A stretch of 64,000 nucleotides of DNA from Macrothele yani (lineage: Eukaryota; Arthropoda; Arachnida; Araneae; Macrothelidae): assembly GCA_039090855.1 (NCBI GenBank), contig CM077011.1:136216749-136280748 (forward strand). The letters are read 5' to 3'. Of the stretch, positions 11,543 through 22,385 are shown piece after piece. The notes below the pieces were generated by a model that saw nothing but the letters and a program-made list of their open reading frames with translations, was not told the DNA's origin and searched no databases. Numbering within the stretch: the stretch's first letter is position 1; each line of letters begins with the position of its first letter. The position numbers and the translations under genes were made by a program.

Positions 11543-14500
11543 CAGGGTGCCCACTCTTTTTCAGGGAAAAAAATTCAAGGATGAATTTTTCAATGTCCTA
11601 AACCGCAATGAATATATTATATATAAAGATTTATGTGTGTTGTATTATGATACTCATTAACAGCATTTGTAATTGGTAGCCAATTATAATTTTTTTAGCA
11701 ACAATGCATCTCCAAATTTTGCAAAAAGTTCTTTACTGAATGACAAACTTTCTTTAGGTGAAAATATTTAAGAAATGAAACAACTGTAATTAATTTTTAA
11801 ATAATTTGAATTTTTTCTACTCAAATGTCAGTACTTTTAACACAACATTAAATTTATCATTGTTAAAATATAATTAACAAGTATATTAAAAAATATTAAG
11901 CAAATGGGTGAATAATTTATTTGCAATTACTCACTAAATCCATTTTTTTCTTGTTCAAAATCTATTTCTTTTATCAATGATTGTGTCTTGAGCTGTCTTT
12001 ATAAAGCTATTTGATTTAGCAATGCAGTTAAAATTATGAGTATCTTCTGCTTTTGTTGCCAAGTCATCAGCTGATTTTAACAAATCTAATACTTCATTTT
12101 CTACATGTTTTTCTTTTTTTCATAATTTCTATTTCATTCAGTATTTGTTTTCTCTTTTGCGCTACAGCAGAATTAGCCTTGTCCCGAGCTTTTTCTTCTT
12201 AATTTATTACATATCTTTGCCTAGCACATCTGACATTACTCAGAAGCAATTTTGAAAACTCGACCTTTTCCATGCCACTAATGTTACTTAGATGGTCATA
12301 TATTAATCTTTGAGAAACAATAGTTTTCTTTCATATTGTCAATTATTAGTTCCTTATTAATGGAGAATCCTCTCTCCACTGATGCCTGTCCATACGAGAG
12401 CAACAGCAGCTTTTAAGTTACTTCCCACAACAGATCATAGCTTTTACTTGAGGAAAAATGTTCATAAAATAACACATCTACTCTCAATTCCTCATAATTG
12501 TTATCAAAAAGTTTAAAATCTGAGGTTACTGCTGCAACAATACTTATAAAATCCTTTAACTGCGGCATAATAGGGTCAACAACACCAGGTTTCAGATTAT
12601 TTGCATCCACGAGAATTTCTAGAATAATCTTGAAACTTTTAAAGCAAGATTTCTTCTCAGCACTCATTAATTTAGGATCTAAACACTTCATGTGCCGCAC
12701 AAGAGCATACTGCAGTGGGCATTTAGTGAGCAATTTTTTGACAAGGTTTTTCAAAATTGATCTGCATTTCATACGAAATTCCATTATCTGCTTTTCACTT
12801 ACATTCGATGGCAAAGTCTTCACCTCCTTTTTGGCCTGGAATCCAATATCAATCATCCTATAAGTGGAACAATTTTTATAATCAGTTGGATCAATTTTTA
12901 AAAATGCTGTATTGGTCTTTGTTTGTTCTAATACATCCATTTTAACAAAGCGACTCATCAGATTCCTTAACATTTTCTCTAAATCTTTAGCCATGAATAG
13001 TAGCATTGGCTTATCTGACTGATACTTTTTTAAAAAGGGACTCAGTTGCATTGCAATAGAATGAAAAAAAAATATAATTTGGCAAATGCCAATGGATCTT
13101 TCACCCATTTTTGGACAATATTAAAGGAAACTGTGCAAGGATTATTTACAATTTGCTGGGCTACCAAAGTTTCATACTTCAAAATAAAGGACCAAATTTC
13201 TATAGCATGTTCACACACAGGAGAATTTTCAACCTACCTGTGTGAACAGAATAAAAGTGGCATTTTTACAGCATTATCCACATTTAAATAATCCTCACGC
13301 CGTGCAGGTGAATCTTTAAACAACCTGTATAGGCTTCAGATATTTTTTTCTATTTCCCAATCACTCACAGTAGCAGCATGTCTCAATGTATTATGCACTA
13401 TGTGCAATCCACAAGTATCAGTGTTTAAGAGATGCATTTGAATTGACCGATAAATCATCTTGAAATAAAGAAAAAAGCTTTAAATTCACATTCGGCTCAT
13501 CCATAAAATTGAACTGCATTTTTTAAAGGCAAATCCTTCAAAGATTGTTGAAGTTTGTCTAATAAAATTTCTGCAGTTGCGTGGCTTAAAAACACAGAAG
13601 TCAGATATTGTGATGTTACTCTGTTCTTGTCCCAAAATCTTATATGGATGTCCATTTGTTTTTGTTGAGCGTATTTATTTAAACTCTCATCAAATAAAAC
13701 AACAAAATCTTTGCTTTCATTAATCTGTTGCAACAAAAAGTGATTTAAAATGGGATGCCAAGCCAAAGCAGCAAATATATGAACATTTTGTTTGCCCACA
13801 AGAAAAGTTGAGAGCCGTTTCACTGTCTGGAAACATCAATTGAAACAACTTATCAATTCCAGCACACGATCTGTACGAATAATGGCTTTCTACCACAAAG
13901 CCCATAATATTTCGGCTTTTGTAGGATCCTTTCTGGGTAAACAACCAGCTGCTGCTGTTGATGAAGATGGCTCTGGTGATGATGGTGTTTGTGATGCTGG
14001 TGCCGGTACTTTTTCGAACAATCCATCTAAGGTGGAATTTCGACTTTTGTTTTCAGAACGGGTCACATGTTTTTTACTTTTCATGTGGCTTCGCAATGTA
14101 GACTCTCCCATGCACGACATATCGATGTTCTTTATGCATAACTAACATCTCGCAACATGATTGTTGCCGCAATCCTTACCAACCCACATGGAATACTTGG
14201 GATTTTGCAATCAAAGATCACTGAAATTCCACTTACGACTCATATTTATTAAACACAAAAACAAGAAAATTCCGATATCTAACAATTAGATGACAACTAG
14301 AGAAATCTCAAAGCAAAACATTAGCCAGCAAAAATCAAATATTTTTTTCTGTCGCTACACGCACATCGCAAAGAACTTTCCAGAAAAGCAATGTAAGGAA
14401 TTCCTACTCAGTAATGCCATGAGCATTGTGTGTAATCCTATGCTATTGCCAGATACATAAGAGTAATATAATATTTATGGCCAGAAAAATAGTGCAACCA

Positions 14501-15375
14501 AAATAAGGAAAATGAACCAACACAAACAAATAATATCAACTTTTCATTCTCATTGAACAGCAGCAGCAAGCAGGACCTGTTGGCAACCACAATTTGTCAA
14601 TCACGTTTACCATTTTATTCGCAGTCCCATTGGCCACCTGTTGAACTGCCTCTTACCCTAACTAACGATAAAAATGCAAAAAAAAAAAAAAAAAATAATA
14701 ATAATAATAATAATTTTCATTTAACAAAGCTAAATTTTTGACAGATGCTATAATTTGGTCTAATAATGTTACCCTGCAAATTTCGCTTCGATCCAATAAA
14801 AGTTTTTAATTATGCACTTTTTTTTTGTGTGTGTGCATTCAAGGTCACCGCTTTCTAAAACTGCTCGACCGTGGTGGTGGGGGGCTGGTGAAATGCACCT
14901 ATCAACAGCATCGAATGAACCCGCTTTCAAGCAGATAAAGAAGAAACAAGAAGGGGAAATCCCCGCCTTGATGTAAGGAAAATGAAAGAAACGATACAAT
15001 AGTTTTCCCCGTCGCAGAACAAGTGCTCTAGGGTAGCAAACACTCAACGTCTCTCACAGTAGATGGGTGGGGTGGGGGGTCCAACCTTCACCTACTTAAA
15101 CTCGCCGTTAGACCACAGTGCACCCTTTCTCCCAGTGACGCAGCTGCTTTGAAGTTTACTCTTTTTGACTTCTGATGTCAATGGGGGATTGCAGAAAAAA
15201 AGTGAAAAATAACAAACGGAAAAAGATCGGAGATTTCGGTCGAAATTTTTCGGCTGTGGGATTTTAAAATTCAAGGACTTTCCGGGCTAATTCAAGAAAT
15301 GGACATTCCAGGCCTTGAAATTATTTTTTGAAATTCAAGGACTTTACCGGTTTTCAAGGACGCGTGGGCACCCTG
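11543..15375 (-). mobile_element. hAT-like transposon, CAGGGTGCCCAC termini
   Basis: The left end is CAGGGTGCCCACTC and the right end the inverse of CAGGGTGCCCACGCG. Both have sub-terminal TTCAAGGA/CCAGGCCTTGAA motifs. The internal minus-strand pseudogene is a hAT-type transposase. The flanking 8-mers ACATGTAC and AATTGTAC agree at 6 of 8 positions, compatible with an old 8-bp hAT duplication; no clean 5-bp duplication is seen. Between the transposase start (14243) and the right end lies non-coding sequence with poly-A and an AAT microsatellite at 14679-14716. Confidence 0.8.
11927..14243 (-). pseudogene. hAT-type transposase with BED-like zinc finger, decayed
   Basis: Starting at 14243 (MSRKWNFSDL) there is a broken BED-type finger: C-x2-C interrupted by a stop, then RSHMKSKKH. 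Next comes ESHYSYRSCAGIDKLFQ...MFPDSETA, then FVVLFDESLNKYAQQKQMDI (the conserved DESLN with catalytic-type Asp), then a degraded centre. A 231-residue open stretch at 13108-12413 holds YQSDKPMLLFMAKDL and RHMKCLDPKLM. The C-terminal coiled-coil-like tail (HVENEVLDLLKSADDLATK, then AKSNSF) ends at a stop near 11927. At least five frameshifts or stops make it non-functional. It has the same architecture as the relic at 56108-58620. It lies within TIRs that match hAT termini. Confidence 0.8.
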
Positions 15376-15598
15376 AATTGTACACACACCTACAGATGTC
15401 ATCGATTAAAAAAATCATATATACAGACATAAGAAAAATAAAGAGAGATGGTAATCAAATGAGCTCAAAGAAAATTAAATTTTAAAAAGTCTATGATAAT
15501 AGAAACAAAAATGAATTGTATAAGTAAGAAAATACATCCTCTTTAGTCTAAAATTTAATAGGATCATTTCTAACTTCATGGTAAAAGTTTGACTAAGT
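15376..15598. other. Intron sequence, nothing recognised
   Basis: AT-rich, with no open frame or repeat that I can support. Confidence 0.5.
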
Positions 15599-15599
15599 T

Positions 15600-15815
15600 A
15601 CAAGAATGCATTATTCGCCATAGGCTCCTTCTGAAATCTCGTAGCCGCCCCAGTGAGGCACAGATGTTGTGTTGGTCTTACGGTACTGGCTCTAGCTCCC
15701 TTCCCTGGAACAAGTGACCCTAAATTAGGGATGGGCGACTGCTTATAATAGCCCGTTGAGTTGCTCACAGTGGTCGTTAAACCTCCAATAAAAAAAATAA
15801 ATAAATAAAATATTT
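15600..15815 (+). mobile_element. SINE body with AAAT tail (second copy)
   Basis: It shares with 6740-6550 the blocks TACTGGCTCTAGCTCCC, TTCCCTGGAAC, GACCCTAAATTAGGGATGGG and CACAGTGGTCGTTAAAC. Then comes an A-rich AAAT-type tail at 15789-15812, as expected of a SINE 3' end. The tRNA-like head is degraded in this copy. The short minus-strand open frame over it is not a gene. Confidence 0.7.
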
Positions 15816-17262
15816 GTAATTGATGGCAGATCAGAACAGACATCGCATGAAGTTACATTTGGCAAAACAGCAGGGGGGGGGGGGTACCTTTTATTTTGAA
15901 ATGCATAGTTGTCTCAGACACTATGCCTTTCTAACTGCAAGACTACATCAAGCAAAATTAGGCGAGTCGTTTAACCTCTTAAGTGGTATGCCCGGAAAAA
16001 TTCCGGGGCTAGCTAGCTCTACTGCCTGCACTGTTCTATCTATTTAGTTATTTATTCTGTTTGTTCAACTATATATCTTTATTAATGTTTTTATTGTGGG
16101 ATTTCTTTTTATTTTGTCTCTCAAGGATTGCGATAAAGGGTGCCTGATTTCAGCAGCTTTCTTATTTGGGGGGGGGGGGGGCTGAGACCATAAATAGCTA
16201 TCTAACATTTTACTTGGCGTGTTTTAAAAATAACTTATATCACACTGCATAAAAACTAAATTCTGTGGGCTACATCTTAATATGTAGCAGAAGAGCATAC
16301 ATATTACATAAAAACAAAGGTCTTTAAAAGTGAACGTTGGGTTTAGGATGTGCATTTCTTATTCGTGTGTGAAATTGATTACAAATTTTTTTTTGTGTGG
16401 ATTCTTTTTGTAAATGGCATAGCAGGACACCTTTAACTTTGCTTAGTATCCTATTTTTTTTTTTTTTTTTTAAGTTTGTAAGTATATACTTGGCAAATAA
16501 CTGCTCTGAGCATATTTTTCTGTATGCGTCAGTTTATGGGTTGTACTGTGCAAAAGCGAAATTTTAATGACATTTGAGATGCGCCATTTGATCCAAAACT
16601 TGTGGTAGTTAGCTGAAAGTTTCCACATTTTTTTTTTTTAAATTTAGACAACGAAAATTTCTTCTAGACCTTTATTGGAACTACTAATGCAGAGTAGTAA
16701 ACACGATTTTACGATCACTGACTTATTCCAGTATATCAAACATCCGTTCACCGTATTATGTGTACGCAGGTCTGAAATATCTCTGACGACAAAATTAACC
16801 TCTTTGCCGAACTTGGAGAAGTTTTAGAACCAGCAGTTTTCTAACGATAAGCAAATTAGTTCCTAAGTATCACAAAACTTACAGAAATTAATATTCTATG
16901 CACAGCTACCGATGAAAAGTTACACTCAGCGGTGCATTACATCATGAGTTAACACATCAAAACGCACAGAACCATCAATTTTACAAGAAGGACAACTCTT
17001 TTTGATGATTCAAGGTCTATTCCCTCTGTTATTAGAACGGAGAAAAACACTCGCAACGTCTGACCAACATGGCGGTCAATTCAGGGTCGTCTGAGCGAAA
17101 TGCTTCATTTTTGTGACGTCACCCTAACTCCAGCTATTCCAACCTCCTTGTAATTTCCTACGCCTCCTTTTTTCTTTTTCTTTTTTACACCATGGACAGG
17201 AGTTTTACAACAGTTGAAATCTTTTTCTTCCTTTTGAGAGAAACAAACCAGATTTTCTCAGC
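15816..17262. other. Intron sequence with homopolymer tracts
   Basis: There are G runs at about 15872-15884 and 16168-16180 and T runs near 16453-16472. A palindromic TGACGTCA (CRE-like) lies at 17115-17122, near an ATGGCGG at about 17069; the open frame from that ATG is only about 15 codons. No gene is supported. Confidence 0.45.
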
Positions 17263-17345
17263 AAGTAGATTCGAACCCAGAACCCTAAGGCTTCACAAAC
17301 CACCCCATGAAACCAATGCTTTAACCCGAGCGGCCACTTAGCCGC
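17263..17345 (-). mobile_element. tRNA-like sequence (SINE head or tRNA pseudogene)
   Basis: On the minus strand it reads GCGGCTAAGTGGCCGCTCGG, then GGTTAAAGCA (A-box region), and ends GGGTTCGAATC (B box), in the right order and about 80 nt long. The 3' acceptor side does not pair well with the 5' end, so a functional tRNA is not supported. Confidence 0.55.
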
Positions 17346-17519
17346 TTCCCCAAATTTAGGATTTGTAATAAATGGAAGACCTATTTCTCCAAGTTTTCAT
17401 TTCATAAAATGGAATGATTTTAGATTCGATTTATCGTCATTGTATTTTCTATTACTAAATGATTTTCATTGAAACTTGGCGTGAAATTGGTGGTAGAACT
17501 GTAATACAATATTTGATAT

Positions 17520-18240
17520 GCACTCGTGGACAATGAAATTTGCGCACCCAGAAGGAAGTATCGGATTGAAATGAAATTTTATGGATGTAATGATACAGAT
17601 GAATGATAAACATGATGGCGAAAACAGAGCTGTAGGGCAAGTACAGAGGGATCTGTGGCACGCAGTCCGGTCATCTTCAATAACGCGTCGCTCCACCTCG
17701 TGCGGCGATACATGCTGCAATGAAGTGCCAGAAAAACTAGTACGCCAGTCTAATACTTGGTAGGTCCACCACGGGAGTGCAGGACTACAGAAATACAACA
17801 GGGCATGGACTACACTAGCTTCTGGAAATATGCTGTAGGTAATGCACACCATACTTCCTGCAGAGCATTCCAAAATTCAGGTATATTCCGAGATCTCGGA
17901 TTCTTGTGTTCGATAGCGCATTGCATGGAATCCCAAATGTGTTCTATCACGTTCAGATCTGGGGACTTGGGTGGGATGGCAACACCACAAACTCAGATGA
18001 ATGCTCCTCTAACCACAATGTGGCGTCCCGACACTTGTGTGGAGGTGCATTGTTCTGTTGGAACAGGCCCAACCCATCATCATGAAAGCAGGACATGAAC
18101 AGGTGTACCTCGTCATAAAGGATGCGCACACAGCGTTGGCCGGTCACAGACGTTTGTAGACGTACCAGGGGACCCAGTGAAGTCCAGCTATACACACCCC
18201 ATACCATTATCAGGGATCATAGCATACTTCTGGAAAATTT
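17520..18240 (-). mobile_element. Tc1-like transposon fragment
   Basis: The minus strand encodes the C-terminal half of a Tc1-like transposase. The left flank, GACAATGAAATTTGCGCACC near 17529, may be a terminal segment, but no inverse partner is visible before the LINE that starts near 18290. The element is truncated. Confidence 0.7.
17530..18207 (-). pseudogene. Tc1-like transposase, C-terminal part, frameshifted
   Basis: From 18207 the frame reads MVWGVYSWTSLGPLV (the VWG motif before the second catalytic Asp), HLFMSCFHDDGLGLFQQ, then NNAPPHKCRDATLWLEEHS. In the family the motif is QQDNAPPH; here the Asp is replaced by Asn. The final Glu region continues out of frame from about 17960 (THLGFHAMRYRTQE, homologous to NPIEHLWD-type sequence). 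The C-terminal tail is in another frame down to about 17530. No intact enzyme can be made. It is a different Tc1 lineage from 8909-10589. Confidence 0.7.
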
Positions 18241-18503
18241 TAGATAGGAATTTTAGGAATTTTTAGAAAAATTTTTAGGAGAGTATTTCAATAAGGGATG
18301 TAAGGTCAGGTGATGCATAACATCACAGCCTCTCCTTGACAAGTGTCAACCCCGCCTTCTCGTGGTGCATCCTGTTCCCACTAAAGGGGCTCTGACGACC
18401 GCCAATAGCGGTATAACTATACCATCGGGATTAGAGGAAATGCTATCCCACACTCACCAACCCACTTGGCCAGCGTGGTGAGTTATGGACAGACCCCTCC
18501 AAA

Positions 18504-19343
18504 ATGACTCCACAACTTAAATCTTGGCCCTCAGTCTCCGGCAGCTGGAATGTACCTGGCCAAGGCAGCGGCCAGTGCGACATGAAGGCAGAGGGTGCTA
18601 AGAATCCCCGGAGGACCGGACTAGGCTGCCATCTGATGCTGACCTTGGCTACGTACAATGGACGCTCTCTTTCTTCTGATTCAAGGCTTCTTGAATTGGA
18701 AGAGGAACTACAAAGGATCAAGCGGGACATCATCGGACTAAGTGAGGTAAGGAGAAAAGGAGAAGATCTCATTGAACTGAAAAGTGGACATCTCTTCTAC
18801 TATCGTGGGACAGATACTGGCAGAACTAGTGGTGTTGGATTTATAATAAACAAGAAACTGAAGGATAAAGTTGTAGAAGTTGAAAGTTCCTCTGACAGAG
18901 CTGCACGGCTTGTTATCCAACTCTCGAAAAGATACCAGGCTCAGATTATTCAAACTTATGCCCCCACCACAAGTCATCCTGAAGAAGAAATTGAAGAATT
19001 TTATGAGGAAATTCGTCATCTAAATAATAAAGGTAAGCAACATTTGAAGATAATTATGGGAGATTTCAATGCAAAAATAGGGCAACGGCAACAGAATGAA
19101 ACTTCAGTAGGTAAATTCGGTCATGGCAACAGAAACCAGCGTGGAAATACTCTCGTTGAGTTTGCAGAGGCAGAAGGGTTTTTCATCTTGAACTCCTTTT
19201 TCAAGAAAAAGCCACAAAGGAAATGGACATGGAGACATCCAAATGGAACGACAAGTGAAATTGATTTTATTATGTGTAACAAAAAATTACACATAATAAA
19301 AAGAAAAGTAACAAAGCTCTTATGGAAACAGCAACAAAATTAG
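18504..19343 (+). pseudogene. LINE endonuclease domain (copy 1), truncated by internal deletion
   Basis: The frame opens at MTPQLKSWPSV. It contains LATYNGRSL (N-terminal Asn region), IIGLSEVRRKGE (catalytic Glu), QTYAPTTSHPEEE, IIMGDFNAKIGQ (GDFN motif) and WTWRHPNGTTSEIDFIM. The final GSDHRL block with the catalytic His, present in copy 2, is lost in the deletion after 19286. The last residues are out-of-context read-through. In RTE elements this domain nicks the target DNA to prime reverse transcription. Without the SDH block it should be dead. Confidence 0.85.
19265..19301. repeat. Perfect 15-bp inverted repeat at a LINE deletion junction
   Basis: TTTTATTATGTGTAA at 19265-19279 is followed after 7 bases by its exact inverse at 19287-19301. 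Copy 2 has only the first arm, so the second arm arose at the deletion. Confidence 0.8.
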
Positions 19344-21243
19344 CTGGGTCTAAGAACAAGTTGCATGTGAACAAATTATCAGGAAAAACCAAAATGTTGA
19401 TGCAAAAAAGAAGAGAGATGAGGACAACTAAAGAAGATGTGACTTCCAAAGTGGAATATATAGAGCTATGCAAGACAGTACGAAAAAGTATCACTGAAGA
19501 CGTAAGGAAATTCAACTGTGAACTAGTGAGGAAAGCAATTGAAAACAACCAAAGCCTAAAGATATCAAAGGGACATCTCAGTAAGGGGAAAAAACAAATT
19601 ATGGCACTGAGAAAAGAAGATGGTTCTGTAACAAGAAATAGAGGCGAAATTTTGACAAGAGTGAAAGATTTCTACTCCAAATTATATGAAAGGGATGATA
19701 CATGTACTCTAGACATCATGAAAGGCACCAGAGTTCTTCCAGTCCTTCCAGCAGAAGTTGCACATGCAATCAAGAACATGAAGCGGGGAAAAGCTCCAGG
19801 AGAAGATGGAATTACTGTAGAAATCATACAAGAAGCAAGTGCAGAAACCGAAACAGTACTCGCCCAAATTTTCACTTGATGCCTTAATGAAGGGAAGATT
19901 CCTGAGGATTGGAACAACGCTACAATGATCCTGCTACATAAAAAAGGTGACATTGAGGATCTCAGGAACCACAGACCTATCAGCCTCCTATCAGTGGTTT
20001 ATAAAATCTTCACTTAAGTTCTTTCACACCGCTTGAAGGTAACACTGGACATGGCTCAACCGAGAGAACAAGCTGGATTCAGGAGTGGCTACAGCACAAT
20101 AGATCATATCCACGTACTGAGAGAACTAATTGAAAGAGCGAGGGAATATGAACTTCCATTGTGCATGGCTTTTATCGATTCTGAAAAAGCCTTTGATTCG
20201 GTGAAACCCATCAGCAGTTACAATGGCTCTGAAATCCTGCGGTATTGAAGATGCATACATTAATAACATCTATGAAAATGCAAGTGCAAAGATTCGGCTG
20301 TTTGAAAATACAACACACATAAAAATTGGAAAGGGAGTGAGACAAGGTGACACTGAATCTCCGAAGATCTTTAATGCTACATTGGAGGGTGCCTTTCAGT
20401 TGATGCTGAGCTGAGAAAACAAGGGGATAAAGATTAATGGAGATTATCTAACTCACCTTCGTTTTGCTGATGACGTAGTCATTTTTGCAACTACCCGATC
20501 AGAGCTGCAGAGTATGATCCAGGAACTTGCTGACAAGAGTAAAGAAGTGGGATTAAAAATGAACTTTCAGAAGACAAAAGTGATGTTCAATGCTTTTACA
20601 AGAAACGAAGATTTATCGATTGATGGAGAAAAGCTGGAGATAACAGACACGTACGTTTGTTTATCTTGGACAGCAGATATCAAGTGAGGGTCACATTGAT
20701 GAAGAAATTAATCGGCGTACAAAACTTGCCTGGAAAGGTTTTGGAAGAAACAGCATAATTTTCAAGAGCAATATGCCATTATGTCTTAAAAGAAAAGTGT
20801 TTGATCAATGCATCCTTCCAGTGCTTACGTATGGTGCAGAGACGTGGACCTTAACTAAAAGAGACATACAAAGGCTGCAGACAACTCAAATTAGCATGGA
20901 GAGGTGCATGTTTGGTGTAACCAGGAGAGATAAGAAGAGGAACTCGTGGATCCGAAAAATGACAAGAGTGGAAGACATCATGATCAGAGTTAAATCCCTG
21001 AAATGGCAATGGGCTGGGCATACTGCCAGAAGGACAGACCATCGATGGACAGTCGAAATTTTAGATTGGATTCCAAGGGACAGGAAAAAAACCCAGAAGA
21101 AGACCACATGGGAGATGGGTGGATGAAATTCGAAAGTATGCGGGAGTGACATGGAGAAGACTGGCACAAGACAGACCGTTGTGGAGGAAACTTGGGGAGA
21201 CCTTCGTCCAGCAGTGGATTGATAATGGTTGACAGTGATGATG
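19322..21243 (+). pseudogene. LINE reverse transcriptase (copy 1), with stops
   Basis: It reads METATKLAGSKNK and proceeds through AIKNMKRGKAPGEDGI, then an in-frame stop at 19877. RPISLLSVVYKIF is followed by a second stop near 20016. Then come REQAGFRSGYSTIDHI, CMAFIDSEKAFDSV, a FADD-containing catalytic segment near 20465, and the C-terminal CMFGVTRRDKKRNSW. Compared with copy 2 it has several point stops and frame changes. It reverse-transcribes element RNA in intact relatives; this copy cannot. Confidence 0.85.
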
Positions 21244-21684
21244 ATATATATAAGGGGTTATTGCGATTGCGAAAGGCCCAGTGAAGAGCCATTTGCCCGG
21301 GGCCCCGCAAGAGGTAGGGTCGCCACTGGCACTAAATGGTTACATAACATGTCAAGTTATCGATATTTCTCTTTTATTTACTTAAGCACTAAATACTAAT
21401 TACTATGCCTCATGCATAGGCCCTTTTGACAGTTTTTATTCTGCCGATGTCGTATTCAAAATGTTTACCTAACAACTCAATGCAATCATATTGTGCTTTT
21501 ACTGAGGCATGAAATATTAAGTCATAATCCCTAGGTTTAGGTCGTTTCAACAGTTTTTATTCTAAGTATGTCATATTCATAACATTTTCATAGGGATTTG
21601 TCCCATTCAAGGTGGCTAACAACAGCCAACACAATATTAAAGAGTATATGTAGGAAGTCAGGAACCATCCCCTGAATTAAAGCT
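21244..21684. other. Intron sequence, nothing recognised
   Basis: It contains a GC-rich patch (GGGGCCCCGCAAGAGGTAGG near 21299) but no gene or repeat that I can support. Confidence 0.4.
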
Positions 21685-22271
21685 TATAACTGAATTTATT
21701 GTCAGAGTTTATGCACCATAATGGTTCTACATAAAAAAATATCCAACTTGTAAATATGGGGTTTGTCATGTTCATAAGTTAGTAGAATCTTAAAGATACC
21801 TCAGTTCTAGTCTCAAGGCAATAGTTGACCCAGTAATACAAAGAAATGCTTACTTTTGTGATCCAAAAAATTTACTGCTCACATTAGAGAATTAGGATTG
21901 AGACGAATTTCGAAAGCTAGGGTGAAAAAGGGTCAAAGTACAAATGCAGTTAGAATTTTCAAAATTCCTACTATAAATTTTGAAGTCCATGATTGTACCG
22001 ATCTCATATATTGGCCAGGTTGTGACATCACTTGTCCGCCTATTCTAGATGCAATCTCGGATACTGAGTTAGCAGAGTTAATGAAATAAAGGAAATTCCG
22101 GCTATTGATTTCTCTTTATACCCATGTCACACGCAGGCTGTTGAACGATATGTAAAACTGATGTCTGAAGCCTCCGTTTATGTAATAGGGCCTGAAGCCA
22201 GAGATGAATTCGCCACAGCAACATCAAAATCAAGACAAATTCTGCCAAAGTTTGACACCAAAAAACAATAA
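21685..22271 (+). pseudogene. Relic of an unassigned multicopy protein family
   Basis: The clear part runs from 21898: RRISKARVKKGQS, then VRIFKIPTINFEVHDCTDLI, YWPGCDITCPPILDAI and SDTELAELMK, stopping at 22089. One base shift later the frame continues: EIPAIDFSLYPCHTQAVERY, VKLMSEASVYVIGPEARDEF, to a stop at about 22271. Upstream, decayed pieces such as FIVRVYAP and HIRELGLRRI extend it to about 21685. From memory this C-terminal pattern (PCHTQAVER...VKL..EAS) recurs in many arthropod gene models of unknown function; I could not check. It sits between two LINE copies and is non-functional here. Confidence 0.6.
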
Positions 22272-22350
22272 AATAAACCAACAAATTCGGTATTATAACT
22301 ATGATTCTAATTTTTCTTTTCTGTTATTGAATTTTTAGTGTTTTGCAGTA

Positions 22351-22371
22351 ATTTACATATTATATTTCATT
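22351..22371. repeat. Target-site duplication, left, LINE copy 2
   Basis: ATTTACATATTATATTTCAT followed by T is repeated at 25013-25033 with a single T/C difference (21 bp). Confidence 0.85.
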
Positions 22372-22385
22372 CATCATCATCATCG

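Larger units (their letters stand above)
18290..21243 (+). mobile_element. RTE-type LINE, copy 1
   Basis: This is the longest of three copies. It has a 5' segment (CCCACTTGGCCAGCGTGGTG at about 18461), an apurinic-type endonuclease frame, a reverse-transcriptase region, a C-terminus ending FVQQWIDNG, and a 3' end in TGATGATGAT. These features fit the RTE clade. It carries an internal deletion of about 240 bp at 19286 and several stops, so it is inactive. Confidence 0.85.

Noticed and set aside
17069..17122. ATGGCGG start with a nearby TGACGTCA as a possible gene 5' end
   Set aside because: The frame stops after about 15 codons and no splice-supported continuation is visible.
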